From NCBI GenBank assembly GCA_014860745.1, contig JACZJC010000075.1, forward strand, positions 1 to 39,610: a DNA stretch of 39,610 nt. The letters are read 5' to 3'. This document shows positions 1 through 8,326 of the stretch, piece by piece. A program made the position numbers and the translations under genes. Source of the stretch: Anaerolineales bacterium. Lineage in GTDB: Bacteria > Chloroflexota > Anaerolineae > Anaerolineales > Villigracilaceae. The notes beneath the pieces are model-generated. The model worked only from the letters and a program-made list of their open reading frames with translations. It was not told the DNA's origin and searched no databases. How positions within the stretch are numbered: position 1 is the first letter of the stretch; each line of letters begins with the position of its first letter.

Positions 1-93
1 CTCGACTTTGGCTATTAAGAAGAGGTAGTTGAAAAGGGAAAGCCTTCTGAGTAAAGTTTTGGTTGAGAGACCAAACATACCCAGGAGGCTTTC

Positions 94-1515
94 ATGATTA
101 AGGATAGCACGCAGTCGGTCTTATTGCAAAAGTTATTTGAACTGCTGGAAAGGCATCGAACGGCCTTTGGGCCGGAGCGGGTCTATTGGCGGATAGTGGG
201 AATGGTGTTGGGAGAGATCTTCAATTTTGGCAGGCATACGGTGACGCAGGGGTTGATGTCCTTGGGGATCATCGATGGGGATTGGAGTGGGTGGTATCGA
301 TTGTTCAGCAAAGGGCGCTACGAAGAACAAAAGGTGTCGAGGATATTTTTCAGGGAAACGCTTGAACACAGCAGGGAGCCAGAACCCTATGTGACGGGGG
401 TGGATGGGGTTCAAATTCCAAGGAGCAGTTTAAGAATGCCAGGCACGAGCTGGCTGAAAGCACCACGTACGCCGGTGTTCAAAGTGGGGATTCATCGTGC
501 CCAGCGTTTTTTGCATGGCTGCTGGTTGACACCGATGGAAGCAGGCTATAGCCGAGCGATCCCCATACGTTTCCTGCCAGCCTTTCCACCAAAGGCGAAG
601 CCAGCGGAAGTGAAACCTCAACGAGAATGGGAGGCGGGTTTATCGTTTCTGCGTTGGGTGCGTCAGGAAATGGATGAGACAGGCCGGGAAGCACAACTCC
701 TGCTGAACCTGGCGGACGGTTCCTTTGACGTTTTGGACTTTTGGAGAGGCTTGCCCGAACGAAGCCTTGCGGTAGTGCGCACAGCCCGTAACCGGCGTCT
801 GTACTACATGCCCGAGAGACATACAGGTCGTGGTCGTCCTGCCAGCTATGGTGGACTGGCTCCCCATCCCTGCGACTGGTTGCACAAAGGAATCTCCTGG
901 CAGAAACGAGACATCCCGGTCCGTGGCAAATCGATCCTGATGAAGTTTCAAGTCCTGGGACCCTTTGTGCGTGAGGGATTACCTGAGGTTCCGATGTTTC
1001 TCTTCGTGGTGAAAGGCATGCATCGCAAAGTGGGCAAGAAGAAGCCGCACTACAAACATCGCAAACCATCTTTTTATCTTGTCTCCGCGGTTCAAGTCGA
1101 TGGACAATGGCAGTTGCCTCTTCCCATCGATATCATTCTCGCCTGGCTCTGGCAGAGATGGGAGCTGGAGGTCGCGCATCGGGAAATGAAGAGCGGTTTT
1201 GGCGTGGGTGAGAAGCAATGTTGGAATCCCCGCTCTGCCATTTCCTCGGTTCAATGGAGTGTTTGGGTGTATGCCTTACTTTTGCTCTCTGCTTACCGTA
1301 CTTGGGGTTTATTGAATGCTCCTCCCATTCCTACACGCTGGTGGCAGGGTGCAAAACGTTGGTCCTTCAATACGCTCTGGCGCCAATATCGCTCTGCCTT
1401 TTGGAATACCTCCCAATTTCAGGCGTTTTGGACACGAACCCCAGGCAACTGGCTCAAAAAGGAGGCGTTCCTACTCGGCTTGTCCAATTCCATTGCCGCT
1501 TCTACTCGCATTTAA
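94..1515 (+). CDS. DDE transposase, IS4/IS701-like
   Basis: A 473-aa transposase that fills the IS. The start at 94 has a good ribosome binding site (AGGAGG about 6 nt upstream). Candidate catalytic acids are Asp104 (context TGVDGVQ), Asp208 (NLADGSFD) and Glu359 within RWELEVAHREMKSGFG. This last stretch resembles the R-W-x-x-E..K segment of IS4-superfamily enzymes that cut and paste DNA through an RNase H fold. The three acids are assigned by eye. The family within the IS4 superfamily (IS4 versus IS701) is uncertain. The frame is uninterrupted, so the element may still be active. Confidence 0.85.
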   Translation: MIKDSTQSVLLQKLFELLERHRTAFGPERVYWRIVGMVLGEIFNFGRHTVTQGLMSLGIIDGDWSGWYRLFSKGRYEEQKVSRIFFRETLEHSREPEPYVTGVDGVQIPRSSLRMPGTSWLKAPRTPVFKVGIHRAQRFLHGCWLTPMEAGYSRAIPIRFLPAFPPKAKPAEVKPQREWEAGLSFLRWVRQEMDETGREAQLLLNLADGSFDVLDFWRGLPERSLAVVRTARNRRLYYMPERHTGRGRPASYGGLAPHPCDWLHKGISWQKRDIPVRGKSILMKFQVLGPFVREGLPEVPMFLFVVKGMHRKVGKKKPHYKHRKPSFYLVSAVQVDGQWQLPLPIDIILAWLWQRWELEVAHREMKSGFGVGEKQCWNPRSAISSVQWSVWVYALLLLSAYRTWGLLNAPPIPTRWWQGAKRWSFNTLWRQYRSAFWNTSQFQAFWTRTPGNWLKKEAFLLGLSNSIAASTRI

Positions 1516-1518
1516 TAG

Positions 1519-1555
1519 CAAAAAGGGCACTTGCGTACCCTTTTTGTTTCTTTTT
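1519..1555 (+). terminator. Terminator of the transposase gene inside the IS
   Basis: A stem of CAAAAAGGG (1519-1527) and CCCTTTTTG (1538-1546) is followed by a T-rich run. It lies just after the transposase stop codon and before the right inverted repeat, and would limit read-through into prfC. Confidence 0.75.
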
Positions 1556-1651
1556 CTTCGCTGACTTTGCGCTAACAGCCAAAGTCGAGTGCTTTTTATT
1601 CCGAGAAACTATGCTAAAATGTACGGCCTTTGCAGGTTTTTTGGAGAGAAT

Positions 1652-3268
1652 ATGCAGGATGTAATTTCAGTCGTCAATCAGGATATTTCATTGAGCAGGG
1701 CCATCGCAGCCCGCCGGACCTTCGCCATCATTTCACACCCGGATGCGGGGAAGACTACGTTAACCGAAAAACTGCTGTTATATGGCAATGCCATCGAACT
1801 GGCGGGGAATGTGCGCGCGCGCAAGAATCAACGTGCCACCACATCCGATTGGATGGAGATGGAACGCGAGCGCGGGATTTCGATCACTTCCACGATTCTT
1901 CAGTTTCCATATCGGGGTCACATCATTAATCTGCTGGATACGCCCGGCCACCAGGATTTTTCCGAGGATACCTATCGTACCCTCTCCGCTGTGGACTGCG
2001 CGGTGATGGTAATGGATGCGGCGAAAGGCATCGAACCGCAGACCCTGAAATTATTCGAAGTCTGCCGCAAGCGCGGAATTCCGATTTTCACTTTCATCAA
2101 TAAAATGGACAGGCCCGCCCGTGACCCATTGGATTTGCTGGATGAGATCAAGAAAGTTCTGGGCATGGAACCGATTCCCATGAATTGGCCGGTGGGGGAT
2201 GGGCCGAATTTTCAAGGCATATATGACCGCGAAGCAAAAGGCGTTTATCTATTTGAACGCACCGAGCGCAATGAACGTATGGCTCCGGAGGTCTTTATGC
2301 CCCTGGAAGACATGGTCAGGAACCATATTTTGAATGAAGCGCGTCATAAGGAATTGACCGAGAGCATTCATCTTTTGGATGAAGTTGGGGTCGTCTTCGA
2401 TCATGAAAAGGTATTAAGGGAAGAACAAACCCCGGTCTTTTTCGGAAGTGCGGTTACAAACTTCGGTGTCCGCCTCTTTCTGGATTCTTTTGTAAAGTAT
2501 GCTCCTGTTCCGCAGCCATATGTCAGCGATGCTGGCATAATTTCCCCGGAGACTCCTGAATTTTCGGGTTTTGTTTTCAAGATTCAAGCCAACATGAATC
2601 CCAAGCATCGTGACAGCGTGGCATTTTTAAGAATTTGTTCCGGCCGCTTCGAACGAGGCATGGACCTGGTCCATGCGCAGAGCGGGAAGATGATGAAATT
2701 GCTGAGGCCATACAAGCCCTTTGCGAATGAGCGCGAGATTATCGACGAGGCTTTTGCGGGAGATGTGCTGGGGATTCCCAATAACGGCGACTTCGCCATC
2801 GGCGATTCATTGTGCGCGGGGACGCCTGTCCGCTTTGCCCCATTGCCTCGGTTTCAGCCCGAGCATTTTGCCCTGCTGCGAAACACAGACCTGAACAAGC
2901 AGAAGCAGTTCGCCAAGGGACTTTCCCAATTGGAGAACGAAGGCGCGGTGCAGGTGATGTACAACGTCAATGCGTTCAAGCGCGAGCCGATTTTGGCGGT
3001 TGTGGGTCAATTGCAGTTTGATGTGGTGCAGGCAAGGTTGAAGGCCGAATACAACGTCCCGACCGAGGTGGAACGGTTGCCGCATGGGATCATGCGCTGG
3101 ATCAAAGGCACAGACAAGGCTATTGAAGAATTGCCCAACCGCAGTGAAGTCATTATCGCCCGCGATTCGCGGGATGGCTGGGCGGCATTGTTCAGCACGC
3201 CGTTTTTTCTGAAATATTTTGCTGAAAAAAATCCCGATGTGAAGTTTGTGGAAATATCCGAGAGTTAG
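1652..3268 (+). CDS. prfC: Peptide chain release factor 3 (GTPase)
   Basis: RF3 is a cytoplasmic translational GTPase that recycles RF1/RF2 from the ribosome after peptide release. The start at 1652 (MQDVISV) gives 538 aa, close to the usual 525-540, and has a GGAGAG site upstream. A longer in-frame GTG at 1589 would begin in the IS repeat and is rejected. Visible motifs are the G1 loop SHPDAGKTT, the G3 motif DTPGHQDF and the G4 motif NKMD. The switch-I region contains the ATTSDWMEMERERGISI stretch typical of RF3. The RF3 C-terminal domain follows. The IS sits directly in front of it, so transcription may come from a remnant promoter or from the IS. A strong terminator follows. Confidence 0.96.
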   Translation: MQDVISVVNQDISLSRAIAARRTFAIISHPDAGKTTLTEKLLLYGNAIELAGNVRARKNQRATTSDWMEMERERGISITSTILQFPYRGHIINLLDTPGHQDFSEDTYRTLSAVDCAVMVMDAAKGIEPQTLKLFEVCRKRGIPIFTFINKMDRPARDPLDLLDEIKKVLGMEPIPMNWPVGDGPNFQGIYDREAKGVYLFERTERNERMAPEVFMPLEDMVRNHILNEARHKELTESIHLLDEVGVVFDHEKVLREEQTPVFFGSAVTNFGVRLFLDSFVKYAPVPQPYVSDAGIISPETPEFSGFVFKIQANMNPKHRDSVAFLRICSGRFERGMDLVHAQSGKMMKLLRPYKPFANEREIIDEAFAGDVLGIPNNGDFAIGDSLCAGTPVRFAPLPRFQPEHFALLRNTDLNKQKQFAKGLSQLENEGAVQVMYNVNAFKREPILAVVGQLQFDVVQARLKAEYNVPTEVERLPHGIMRWIKGTDKAIEELPNRSEVIIARDSRDGWAALFSTPFFLKYFAEKNPDVKFVEISES

Positions 3269-3273
3269 ACTGC

Positions 3274-3306
3274 AACAGCGATTGGTTCCAATCGCTGTTT
3301 TGTTTT
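3274..3306 (+). terminator. Rho-independent terminator after prfC
   Basis: A perfect 12-bp stem, AACAGCGATTGG (3274-3285) with CCAATCGCTGTT (3288-3299), has a two-base apex and is followed by TTGTTTT. It starts 5 nt after the prfC stop and separates prfC from glpK. Confidence 0.85.
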
Positions 3307-3340
3307 ACAATTAACACGCAGGTTATCTCAGGAGGTTTAT

Positions 3341-4822
3341 ATGTCAAAATACGTCGCTGCCATCGACCAGGGTACGACCAGCACTCGTTGTATTATTTTC
3401 GACCACGGGGGGAATGTAATCGCCGTTGACCAAAGGGAACATCAACAAATATATCCCAAGCCGGGCTGGGTGGAGCATGACGGCCTGGAGATCTGGGAGC
3501 GGACTCAAGAAGTGATGCAGGGCGCTTTGGCAAACGCCAACTGCTCCGTTGCAGATATTGCCTCCATCGGTGTAACCAATCAACGCGAGACAACCCTCGT
3601 GTGGGACAGGGTAACAGGCAAGCCGATTTACAACGCCATCGTCTGGCAGGATACGCGGACAGATGCAATCTGCAATGAGCTCGCCAAAAACGGCGGCCAG
3701 GATAGGCTGCGCTCAAAGACGGGCCTGCCGCTTGCCACGTATTTTTCCGGTCCCAAGATCAAATGGATTTTGGACAATGTGGAAGGCGCGCGCGCCAAAG
3801 CGGAAAAAGGGGATTTGCTCTTTGGCAATATCGATACCTGGGTGATCTGGAATTTGACGGGGCGACATATTACGGACGTGACCAATGCTTCGCGCACTTT
3901 GTTGATGGATTTGAACACCCTCAGTTGGGATGATGAGATTCTGCAATTGTTGACCATCCCGCGTGCAATGCTGCCTGAGATCCATTCTTCGTCCGAAGAA
4001 TATGGCAAAGCGAAGATGATTTTCGAAGGTGTACCTGTCTCAGGTGATCTGGGCGACCAGCAGGCTGCGCTCTTTGGCCAGACTTGTTACAGCGCTGGTG
4101 AGGCGAAGAATACCTATGGCACGGGCTGCTTCATGTTGATGAACATGGGCGAGATTCCCGTGCCTTCGAAATCGGGTTTATTGACCACGCTCGGGTACAA
4201 GATTGGGAATCAAAAAGCAGTCTATGCACTGGAGGGTTCCATTGCCATTGCGGGGGCGTTGATTCAGTGGCTGAGAGATAACTTGGGACTGATCCAATCG
4301 TCGGCGGAGGTGGAGGCGCTTGCGAAATCAGTTGAGGATAACGGTGGCATTTATTTCGTCCCTGCGTTTAGCGGATTGTATGCCCCATATTGGAAATCAG
4401 ATGCGCGGGGTGTGATCGCGGGAATGACTCGTTATGTAACGAAAGCTCACATTGCGCGGGCAGCCCTGGAAGCGACAGCGTTTCAAACTCGCGAAGTGTT
4501 GGACGCGATGGAAATGGATTCAGGTGTCAAACTCAAGGCGTTGAAGGTGGATGGGGGCATGGTCTATAACGAATTGCTGATGCAGTTCCAATCTGATATT
4601 TTGGATGTGCCGGTGGTGCGTCCCAAAGTGGCAGAGACTACGGCTCTTGGCGCGGCATATGCAGCGGGACTCGCGGTTGGCTTCTGGAAAGATTACGATG
4701 AATTGCGCGCCAATTGGGGCAGGGACCGGGAGTGGACTCCGAAAATGGACGTAAAGCAACGCGAGGGTTTATACTCGGGTTGGAAGAAAGCAGTCACACG
4801 CACGTTTGATTGGGTTGAATAG
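3341..4822 (+). CDS. glpK: Glycerol kinase
   Basis: Phosphorylates glycerol to sn-glycerol 3-phosphate with ATP, the first step of glycerol catabolism. The 493-aa length matches the family (about 500). An AGGAGG site lies 6 nt before the ATG. FGGY-kinase signatures are clear: the N-terminal phosphate loop [38 protein letters not shown] near residue 340, and the C-terminal [14 protein letters not shown] with [19 protein letters not shown]. glpD follows on the same strand after a 116-nt repeat-filled gap, so the two form a glycerol block. No glpF facilitator is visible here. Confidence 0.97.
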   Translation: MSKYVAAIDQGTTSTRCIIFDHGGNVIAVDQREHQQIYPKPGWVEHDGLEIWERTQEVMQGALANANCSVADIASIGVTNQRETTLVWDRVTGKPIYNAIVWQDTRTDAICNELAKNGGQDRLRSKTGLPLATYFSGPKIKWILDNVEGARAKAEKGDLLFGNIDTWVIWNLTGRHITDVTNASRTLLMDLNTLSWDDEILQLLTIPRAMLPEIHSSSEEYGKAKMIFEGVPVSGDLGDQQAALFGQTCYSAGEAKNTYGTGCFMLMNMGEIPVPSKSGLLTTLGYKIGNQKAVYALEGSIAIAGALIQWLRDNLGLIQSSAEVEALAKSVEDNGGIYFVPAFSGLYAPYWKSDARGVIAGMTRYVTKAHIARAALEATAFQTREVLDAMEMDSGVKLKALKVDGGMVYNELLMQFQSDILDVPVVRPKVAETTALGAAYAAGLAVGFWKDYDELRANWGRDREWTPKMDVKQREGLYSGWKKAVTRTFDWVE

Positions 4823-4834
4823 TCTTGCATGTTA

Positions 4835-4932
4835 CAGGTTTCAAGTAGCAAGTTGAAGGGAACAAGCTTCAAACCTTGAACCTGAAACCTTGAACCCTGA
4901 AACTTGGAACCTTCAACCTAAAACTTGGAACC
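4835..4932 (+). repeat. Degenerate TTGAAC/TTGAAAC-type intergenic repeat run
   Basis: Almost the whole glpK-glpD gap is made of variants of CCTTGAACC, CTGAAACC and AAACTTGGAACC in near-tandem array. An imperfect inverted pair (CAGGTTTCAAG at 4835, CTTGAACCTG at 4875) lies within it. Related runs occur at 13757-13790 and 9428-9480. It probably contributes no protein. Its effect on glpD expression is unknown. Confidence 0.6.
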
Positions 4933-4938
4933 AAAACA

Positions 4939-6630
4939 ATGAATCGAAACGAAATTCTCTCCTCTCTCAAAGCAAAACCTGAAATCTCTGTTTTGATCGT
5001 TGGCGCGGGGATCAATGGCATTGGCACATTCCGCGACCTGGCGCTGAATGGCGTGGATGTTCTGCTTGTGGATCGGGCAGATTTTTGTTCGGGTGCAAGC
5101 GCGGCATCCTCACACATGGCGCATGGCGGCATTCGGTATCTTGAGAACGGTGAGTTTCGTCTGGTGCGTGAAGCGGTGCGCGAACGCAATCGTATGATTC
5201 AGAATGCTCCGCATATCGTCAAGCCGCTGCCTACGACCGTGCCCATGTTCAAATATTTTTCAGGCTTGCTCAATGCACCATTGAAATTTTTAGGATTGTT
5301 GGAACGGCCTTCCGAGCGTGGTTCCATCATCATTAAACTTGGCTTGATGATGTACGATGCATACACAGGCAAGAAGCGCACGGTCCCCCGCCACACATTC
5401 TTTTCGCGCGCTGAATCATTGAAGCGCTGGAATAAACTAAACCCCGAGATTGCCAACACCGCCACATATTATGACGGTTTGATCTCCAACCCCGAGCGGC
5501 TGGCTCTTGAAATTCTTTTGGATGCGGAAGCCGATAACCCCAATGCACATGCTTTGAATTATGTCAGCATGGTCAGCGGCGAAAAGGATACGGTCATTCT
5601 CCGCGATGAGCTGAGCGATGAAACCTACGAGGTTCAACCTAAGCTGGTGATTAACGCGGCTGGCCCATGGATCGATTTCACCAATCACAGCCTGGGACTG
5701 TCCACGCGTTTTATTGGCGGCACCAAAGGCTCGCATCTTGTTTTGAATCACCCTGAACTGCGCGAAGCGATTGGCGGCAATGAGTTCTTCTTTGAAAACA
5801 AGGACGGACGCATTGTGCTCATCTTCCCCTTGTATGACCGTGTTCTGGTTGGCACTTCTGATATCAAAATTGACCATCCCGACGAAGCTGTATGCACCGA
5901 TGAAGAGATCGATTATTTCATTGAAATGATCTCGCGTGTATTCCCGACCATCAAAGTGACACGCGGGGATATCGTATTTCAATTTACGGGCGTCCGTCCG
6001 CTGGGGAGCAGCGGCGCGAAGACCACAGGTCAATATAGCCGCGACCATCACATCGAAGTGCTGAGCGGCGATTGGACAAATTTGCAATTCCCGGTCTTTT
6101 CGCTAGTCGGCGGCAAGTGGACTTCCTTCCGCGCGTTTTCAGAGCAGGTGACAGACAAGGCGTTGGAGTACCTTGGAAAGCCCCGCCTGAAAAGCACAGA
6201 AGACCTTCCCATCGGCGGCGGGCGTGGTTATGCCGCCCAAGAGGCCGAACAAAAGCGCCAAATCGATGGCTCTGCCGCGTGGACTGGTTTGAGCAAAGAA
6301 CGCCTGCAAACTTTATATGACCGTTACGGTTCGCGCACCGAATCCGTTGCAACATTTATCAATCGCATACCTGACGAGCCGCTTAAAACCCTGCCCGAAA
6401 TTACTCGCCGCGAGATCGCCTTTCTTGTGCAAAACGAGAAAGCCGTTCACCTCGATGATATTTTGCTCCGCCGGACCATGCTCGCCATGCTGGGACGTTT
6501 AACAAGAGAACGCATGGAAGAGATTGCCGATGCCATGGGCGCGGTTCTCGGCTGGAACGTTGAGCAGAAAAATGCCGAGGTGGGGCGAGCGCTCCGTCTC
6601 CTGGCTGACAGGCATGGGGTCCGCTTGTGA
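4939..6630 (+). CDS. glpD: FAD-dependent glycerol-3-phosphate dehydrogenase
   Basis: Oxidises sn-glycerol 3-phosphate to dihydroxyacetone phosphate and passes electrons to the quinone pool at the membrane. The 563-aa protein has an N-terminal FAD dinucleotide-binding fold (VLIVGAGINGIGTFRDLA near residues 18-35). The family stretch GASAASSHMAHGGIRYLENG follows, then the DAO core, and an alpha-helical C-terminal DAO_C domain from about residue 410 (ITRREIAFLVQNEKAVHLDDILLRR). The ATG has no convincing Shine-Dalgarno sequence; the upstream bases belong to the repeat run. It works with the preceding glpK. Confidence 0.95.
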   Translation: MNRNEILSSLKAKPEISVLIVGAGINGIGTFRDLALNGVDVLLVDRADFCSGASAASSHMAHGGIRYLENGEFRLVREAVRERNRMIQNAPHIVKPLPTTVPMFKYFSGLLNAPLKFLGLLERPSERGSIIIKLGLMMYDAYTGKKRTVPRHTFFSRAESLKRWNKLNPEIANTATYYDGLISNPERLALEILLDAEADNPNAHALNYVSMVSGEKDTVILRDELSDETYEVQPKLVINAAGPWIDFTNHSLGLSTRFIGGTKGSHLVLNHPELREAIGGNEFFFENKDGRIVLIFPLYDRVLVGTSDIKIDHPDEAVCTDEEIDYFIEMISRVFPTIKVTRGDIVFQFTGVRPLGSSGAKTTGQYSRDHHIEVLSGDWTNLQFPVFSLVGGKWTSFRAFSEQVTDKALEYLGKPRLKSTEDLPIGGGRGYAAQEAEQKRQIDGSAAWTGLSKERLQTLYDRYGSRTESVATFINRIPDEPLKTLPEITRREIAFLVQNEKAVHLDDILLRRTMLAMLGRLTRERMEEIADAMGAVLGWNVEQKNAEVGRALRLLADRHGVRL

Positions 6631-6639
6631 GGCGCGTGG

Positions 6640-6645
6640 TAAAAT
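6640..6645 (+). promoter_or_regulatory. Candidate -10 hexamer giving a leaderless glycosyltransferase mRNA
   Basis: TAAAAT in the context GGTAAAAT lies 7 nt upstream of the ATG at 6653, which has no ribosome binding site. The same arrangement recurs at several genes in the window. No good -35 box is visible. Inference only. Confidence 0.4.
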
Positions 6646-6652
6646 CTTCCCG

Positions 6653-7612
6653 ATGTCCCCAAAAAAACAAAAACTCATAGTAGACCTTGTCATTCCCGTT
6701 TTCAACGAATCTGAAGTAATTGGACAAACCTACGCGGATATTTGCCGCGTTGTGGATCTGCTTCCATTCGACTGTAGTTTCATTTATGTGGATGACGGCT
6801 CGACCGACGGGACGGTGGATACGCTTCGAAAATTAGCAGATGACGACCCGCGCATTTTCCTGCTCCAGCTCAGCCGCAACTTTGGGCATCAGGCTGCGCT
6901 GACGGCCGGCATGGACGCCTCGCGCGGCGACATGATGATCTCTCTGGATGGCGACGGACAGCACCCGCCCGAAATGATCCCGCAGATGATTCAACTCATT
7001 CAACAAGGATATGACATTGTGCAGGCTCAACGCATGGAGGATGAGCGTTCCATTTCATTTAAGAAAGTTACCTCCAATTTTTTCTATTGGCTGATCAATA
7101 AAATCAGCGGCACGCAGGTCTTGCAGGGCGCAGCGGATTTCCGCGCGCTCTCGCGCAATGCGCTGGATGGCGTGCGCTCGATGCACGAATATCACCGCTT
7201 CCTGCGCGGCATGATCTCCTGGATGGGATACAAGAGCGTAATCCTTCCTTATCATGAGCCGGCTCGCATTGCGGGGAAATCGAAATACTCCGTGGGAAAA
7301 ATGTTCCGCCTCGCTTCGGATGCGATTTTTTCGTTTTCGCTTGCGCCTTTGTATATCGGGTTGAGTGCGGGGCTGGGCTTTTTCATTTTGGCAGGCGCGC
7401 AATTGATCTACGTCCTCCTGCTATGGCTGACAGGAAATACCGAACGGGTTCAGCCCGGCTGGAGTTCGTTGATGGGTATCCTGCTGATCGCCAGCGGCAT
7501 CATCATGATCCTGCTCGGATTCATTGGGGTATATGTGGGGTATATTTTTCAGGAAGTCAAGCACCGCCCGATCTATCTTGTGAAGGGGATGTTTCCAGAC
7601 GATGGAAAATAA
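6653..7612 (+). CDS. Polyprenyl-phosphate-type family 2 glycosyltransferase
   Basis: A GT-A enzyme of the DPM1/GtrB/ArnC type, which moves a sugar from a nucleotide donor to a polyprenyl phosphate at the inner membrane face. The start at 6653 (MSPKKQK) gives 319 aa. The upstream extension to 6524 overlaps glpD out of frame and is not family-like. The catalytic domain shows VIPVFNES, YVDDGSTDGT, QLSRNFGHQAAL and SLDGDGQHPPEMIP, and the acceptor-side region has FRALSRNALDG. Two C-terminal membrane segments (about 235-260 and 275-300) fit the GtrB group. The sugar cannot be read from sequence. The gene overlaps the next by 11 bp. Confidence 0.9.
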   Translation: MSPKKQKLIVDLVIPVFNESEVIGQTYADICRVVDLLPFDCSFIYVDDGSTDGTVDTLRKLADDDPRIFLLQLSRNFGHQAALTAGMDASRGDMMISLDGDGQHPPEMIPQMIQLIQQGYDIVQAQRMEDERSISFKKVTSNFFYWLINKISGTQVLQGAADFRALSRNALDGVRSMHEYHRFLRGMISWMGYKSVILPYHEPARIAGKSKYSVGKMFRLASDAIFSFSLAPLYIGLSAGLGFFILAGAQLIYVLLLWLTGNTERVQPGWSSLMGILLIASGIIMILLGFIGVYVGYIFQEVKHRPIYLVKGMFPDDGK

Positions 7613-8243
7613 GCCCAAATCCTTTTTCATTACCCTCCTGCGCCACGGTGAATCAGTGGGGAATGCTGAATCCCGCTGGCAGGGACAGGCGGATTTTCCA
7701 CTAACCGGGAGAGGCCGCGAACAGGCGCTTGCCCTCGCAGAACGCTGGAAAAAAGAAAACGTAAAATTCGACCATGTCATCTCCAGCCCGCTTACGCGCA
7801 CGAAGGAAACCGCTGAGATCATCGCCTCGGCGTTGAACCTGAAAATTGAATTCGAGCCGCTCTGGCTCGAACGGGACAACGGCGATTTTGAAGGCTTGAC
7901 GGCTCATGAAGTCCGTCAAAACTTTATTCACCCTTCCTTCACCACACCGTACGACCCAGTCGGTACGGACGGGGAAGGGGACTGGGAATTATTCCTGCGC
8001 GCAGGGCAGGCCCTGCACGATTTATTGAAGCGCGAGCCAGCCCGTTATTTGATCGTTTCGCATGGCGGCCTGCTTAACCAGGTCATGCATGCCGTGGTGG
8101 GGGTTGCACCGCAGGCAAATAACTCCGGAACCCGTTTCCGTTTTGAAAACACCGCCTTTGCCCAGTTGATCTATTACCCGTATCAACATCGCTGGGCGAT
8201 TGACAAGCTCAACGACCACGCCCACTGGCTGGACGTGGAGTAG
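7602..8243 (+). CDS. Histidine phosphatase superfamily protein (phosphoglycerate mutase-like)
   Basis: A 213-aa member of the branch-1 histidine phosphatase family. The phosphohistidine motif is LLRHGESVGNAESRWQGQ near residues 14-31, with Arg and His in the RHG triad, followed by PLTGRGREQA. The second catalytic His is in LIVSHGGLLNQV near residue 150. The family covers cofactor-dependent phosphoglycerate mutases, alpha-ribazole phosphatases and broad phosphatases, and the substrate cannot be assigned. The start overlaps the end of the glycosyltransferase gene by 11 bp, so translation is probably coupled. Confidence 0.88.
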   Translation: MENKPKSFFITLLRHGESVGNAESRWQGQADFPLTGRGREQALALAERWKKENVKFDHVISSPLTRTKETAEIIASALNLKIEFEPLWLERDNGDFEGLTAHEVRQNFIHPSFTTPYDPVGTDGEGDWELFLRAGQALHDLLKREPARYLIVSHGGLLNQVMHAVVGVAPQANNSGTRFRFENTAFAQLIYYPYQHRWAIDKLNDHAHWLDVE

Positions 8244-8326
8244 AAAATCGTAAGACACCCGCACCTGCGTGCTGGTAAGTACAGCCCCACGCCAATCATC
8301 CTGCGCCAATAGTAAATCGGAGAGTC

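Larger units (their letters stand above)
1..1589 (+). mobile_element. Insertion sequence with DDE transposase, left end at window edge
   Basis: The first 13 bases (CTCGACTTTGGCT) are the exact reverse complement of 1577-1589. With one mismatch the terminal inverted repeats extend to 17 bp (1-17 and 1573-1589). They enclose one transposase gene and a terminator, giving an element of about 1.59 kb. The left flank is outside the window, so no target-site duplication can be checked and the repeat could begin a few bases earlier. The right end lies 62 bp upstream of the prfC start codon. The element looks intact. Confidence 0.88.

Noticed and set aside
479-1069. Long - strand open frames opposite the transposase gene
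   Set aside because: No start signals and no recognisable protein; the transposase frame on the + strand explains the region.
6524-6652. 43-residue N-terminal extension of the family 2 glycosyltransferase
   Set aside because: It lies entirely within glpD in another frame and has no similarity to the family.
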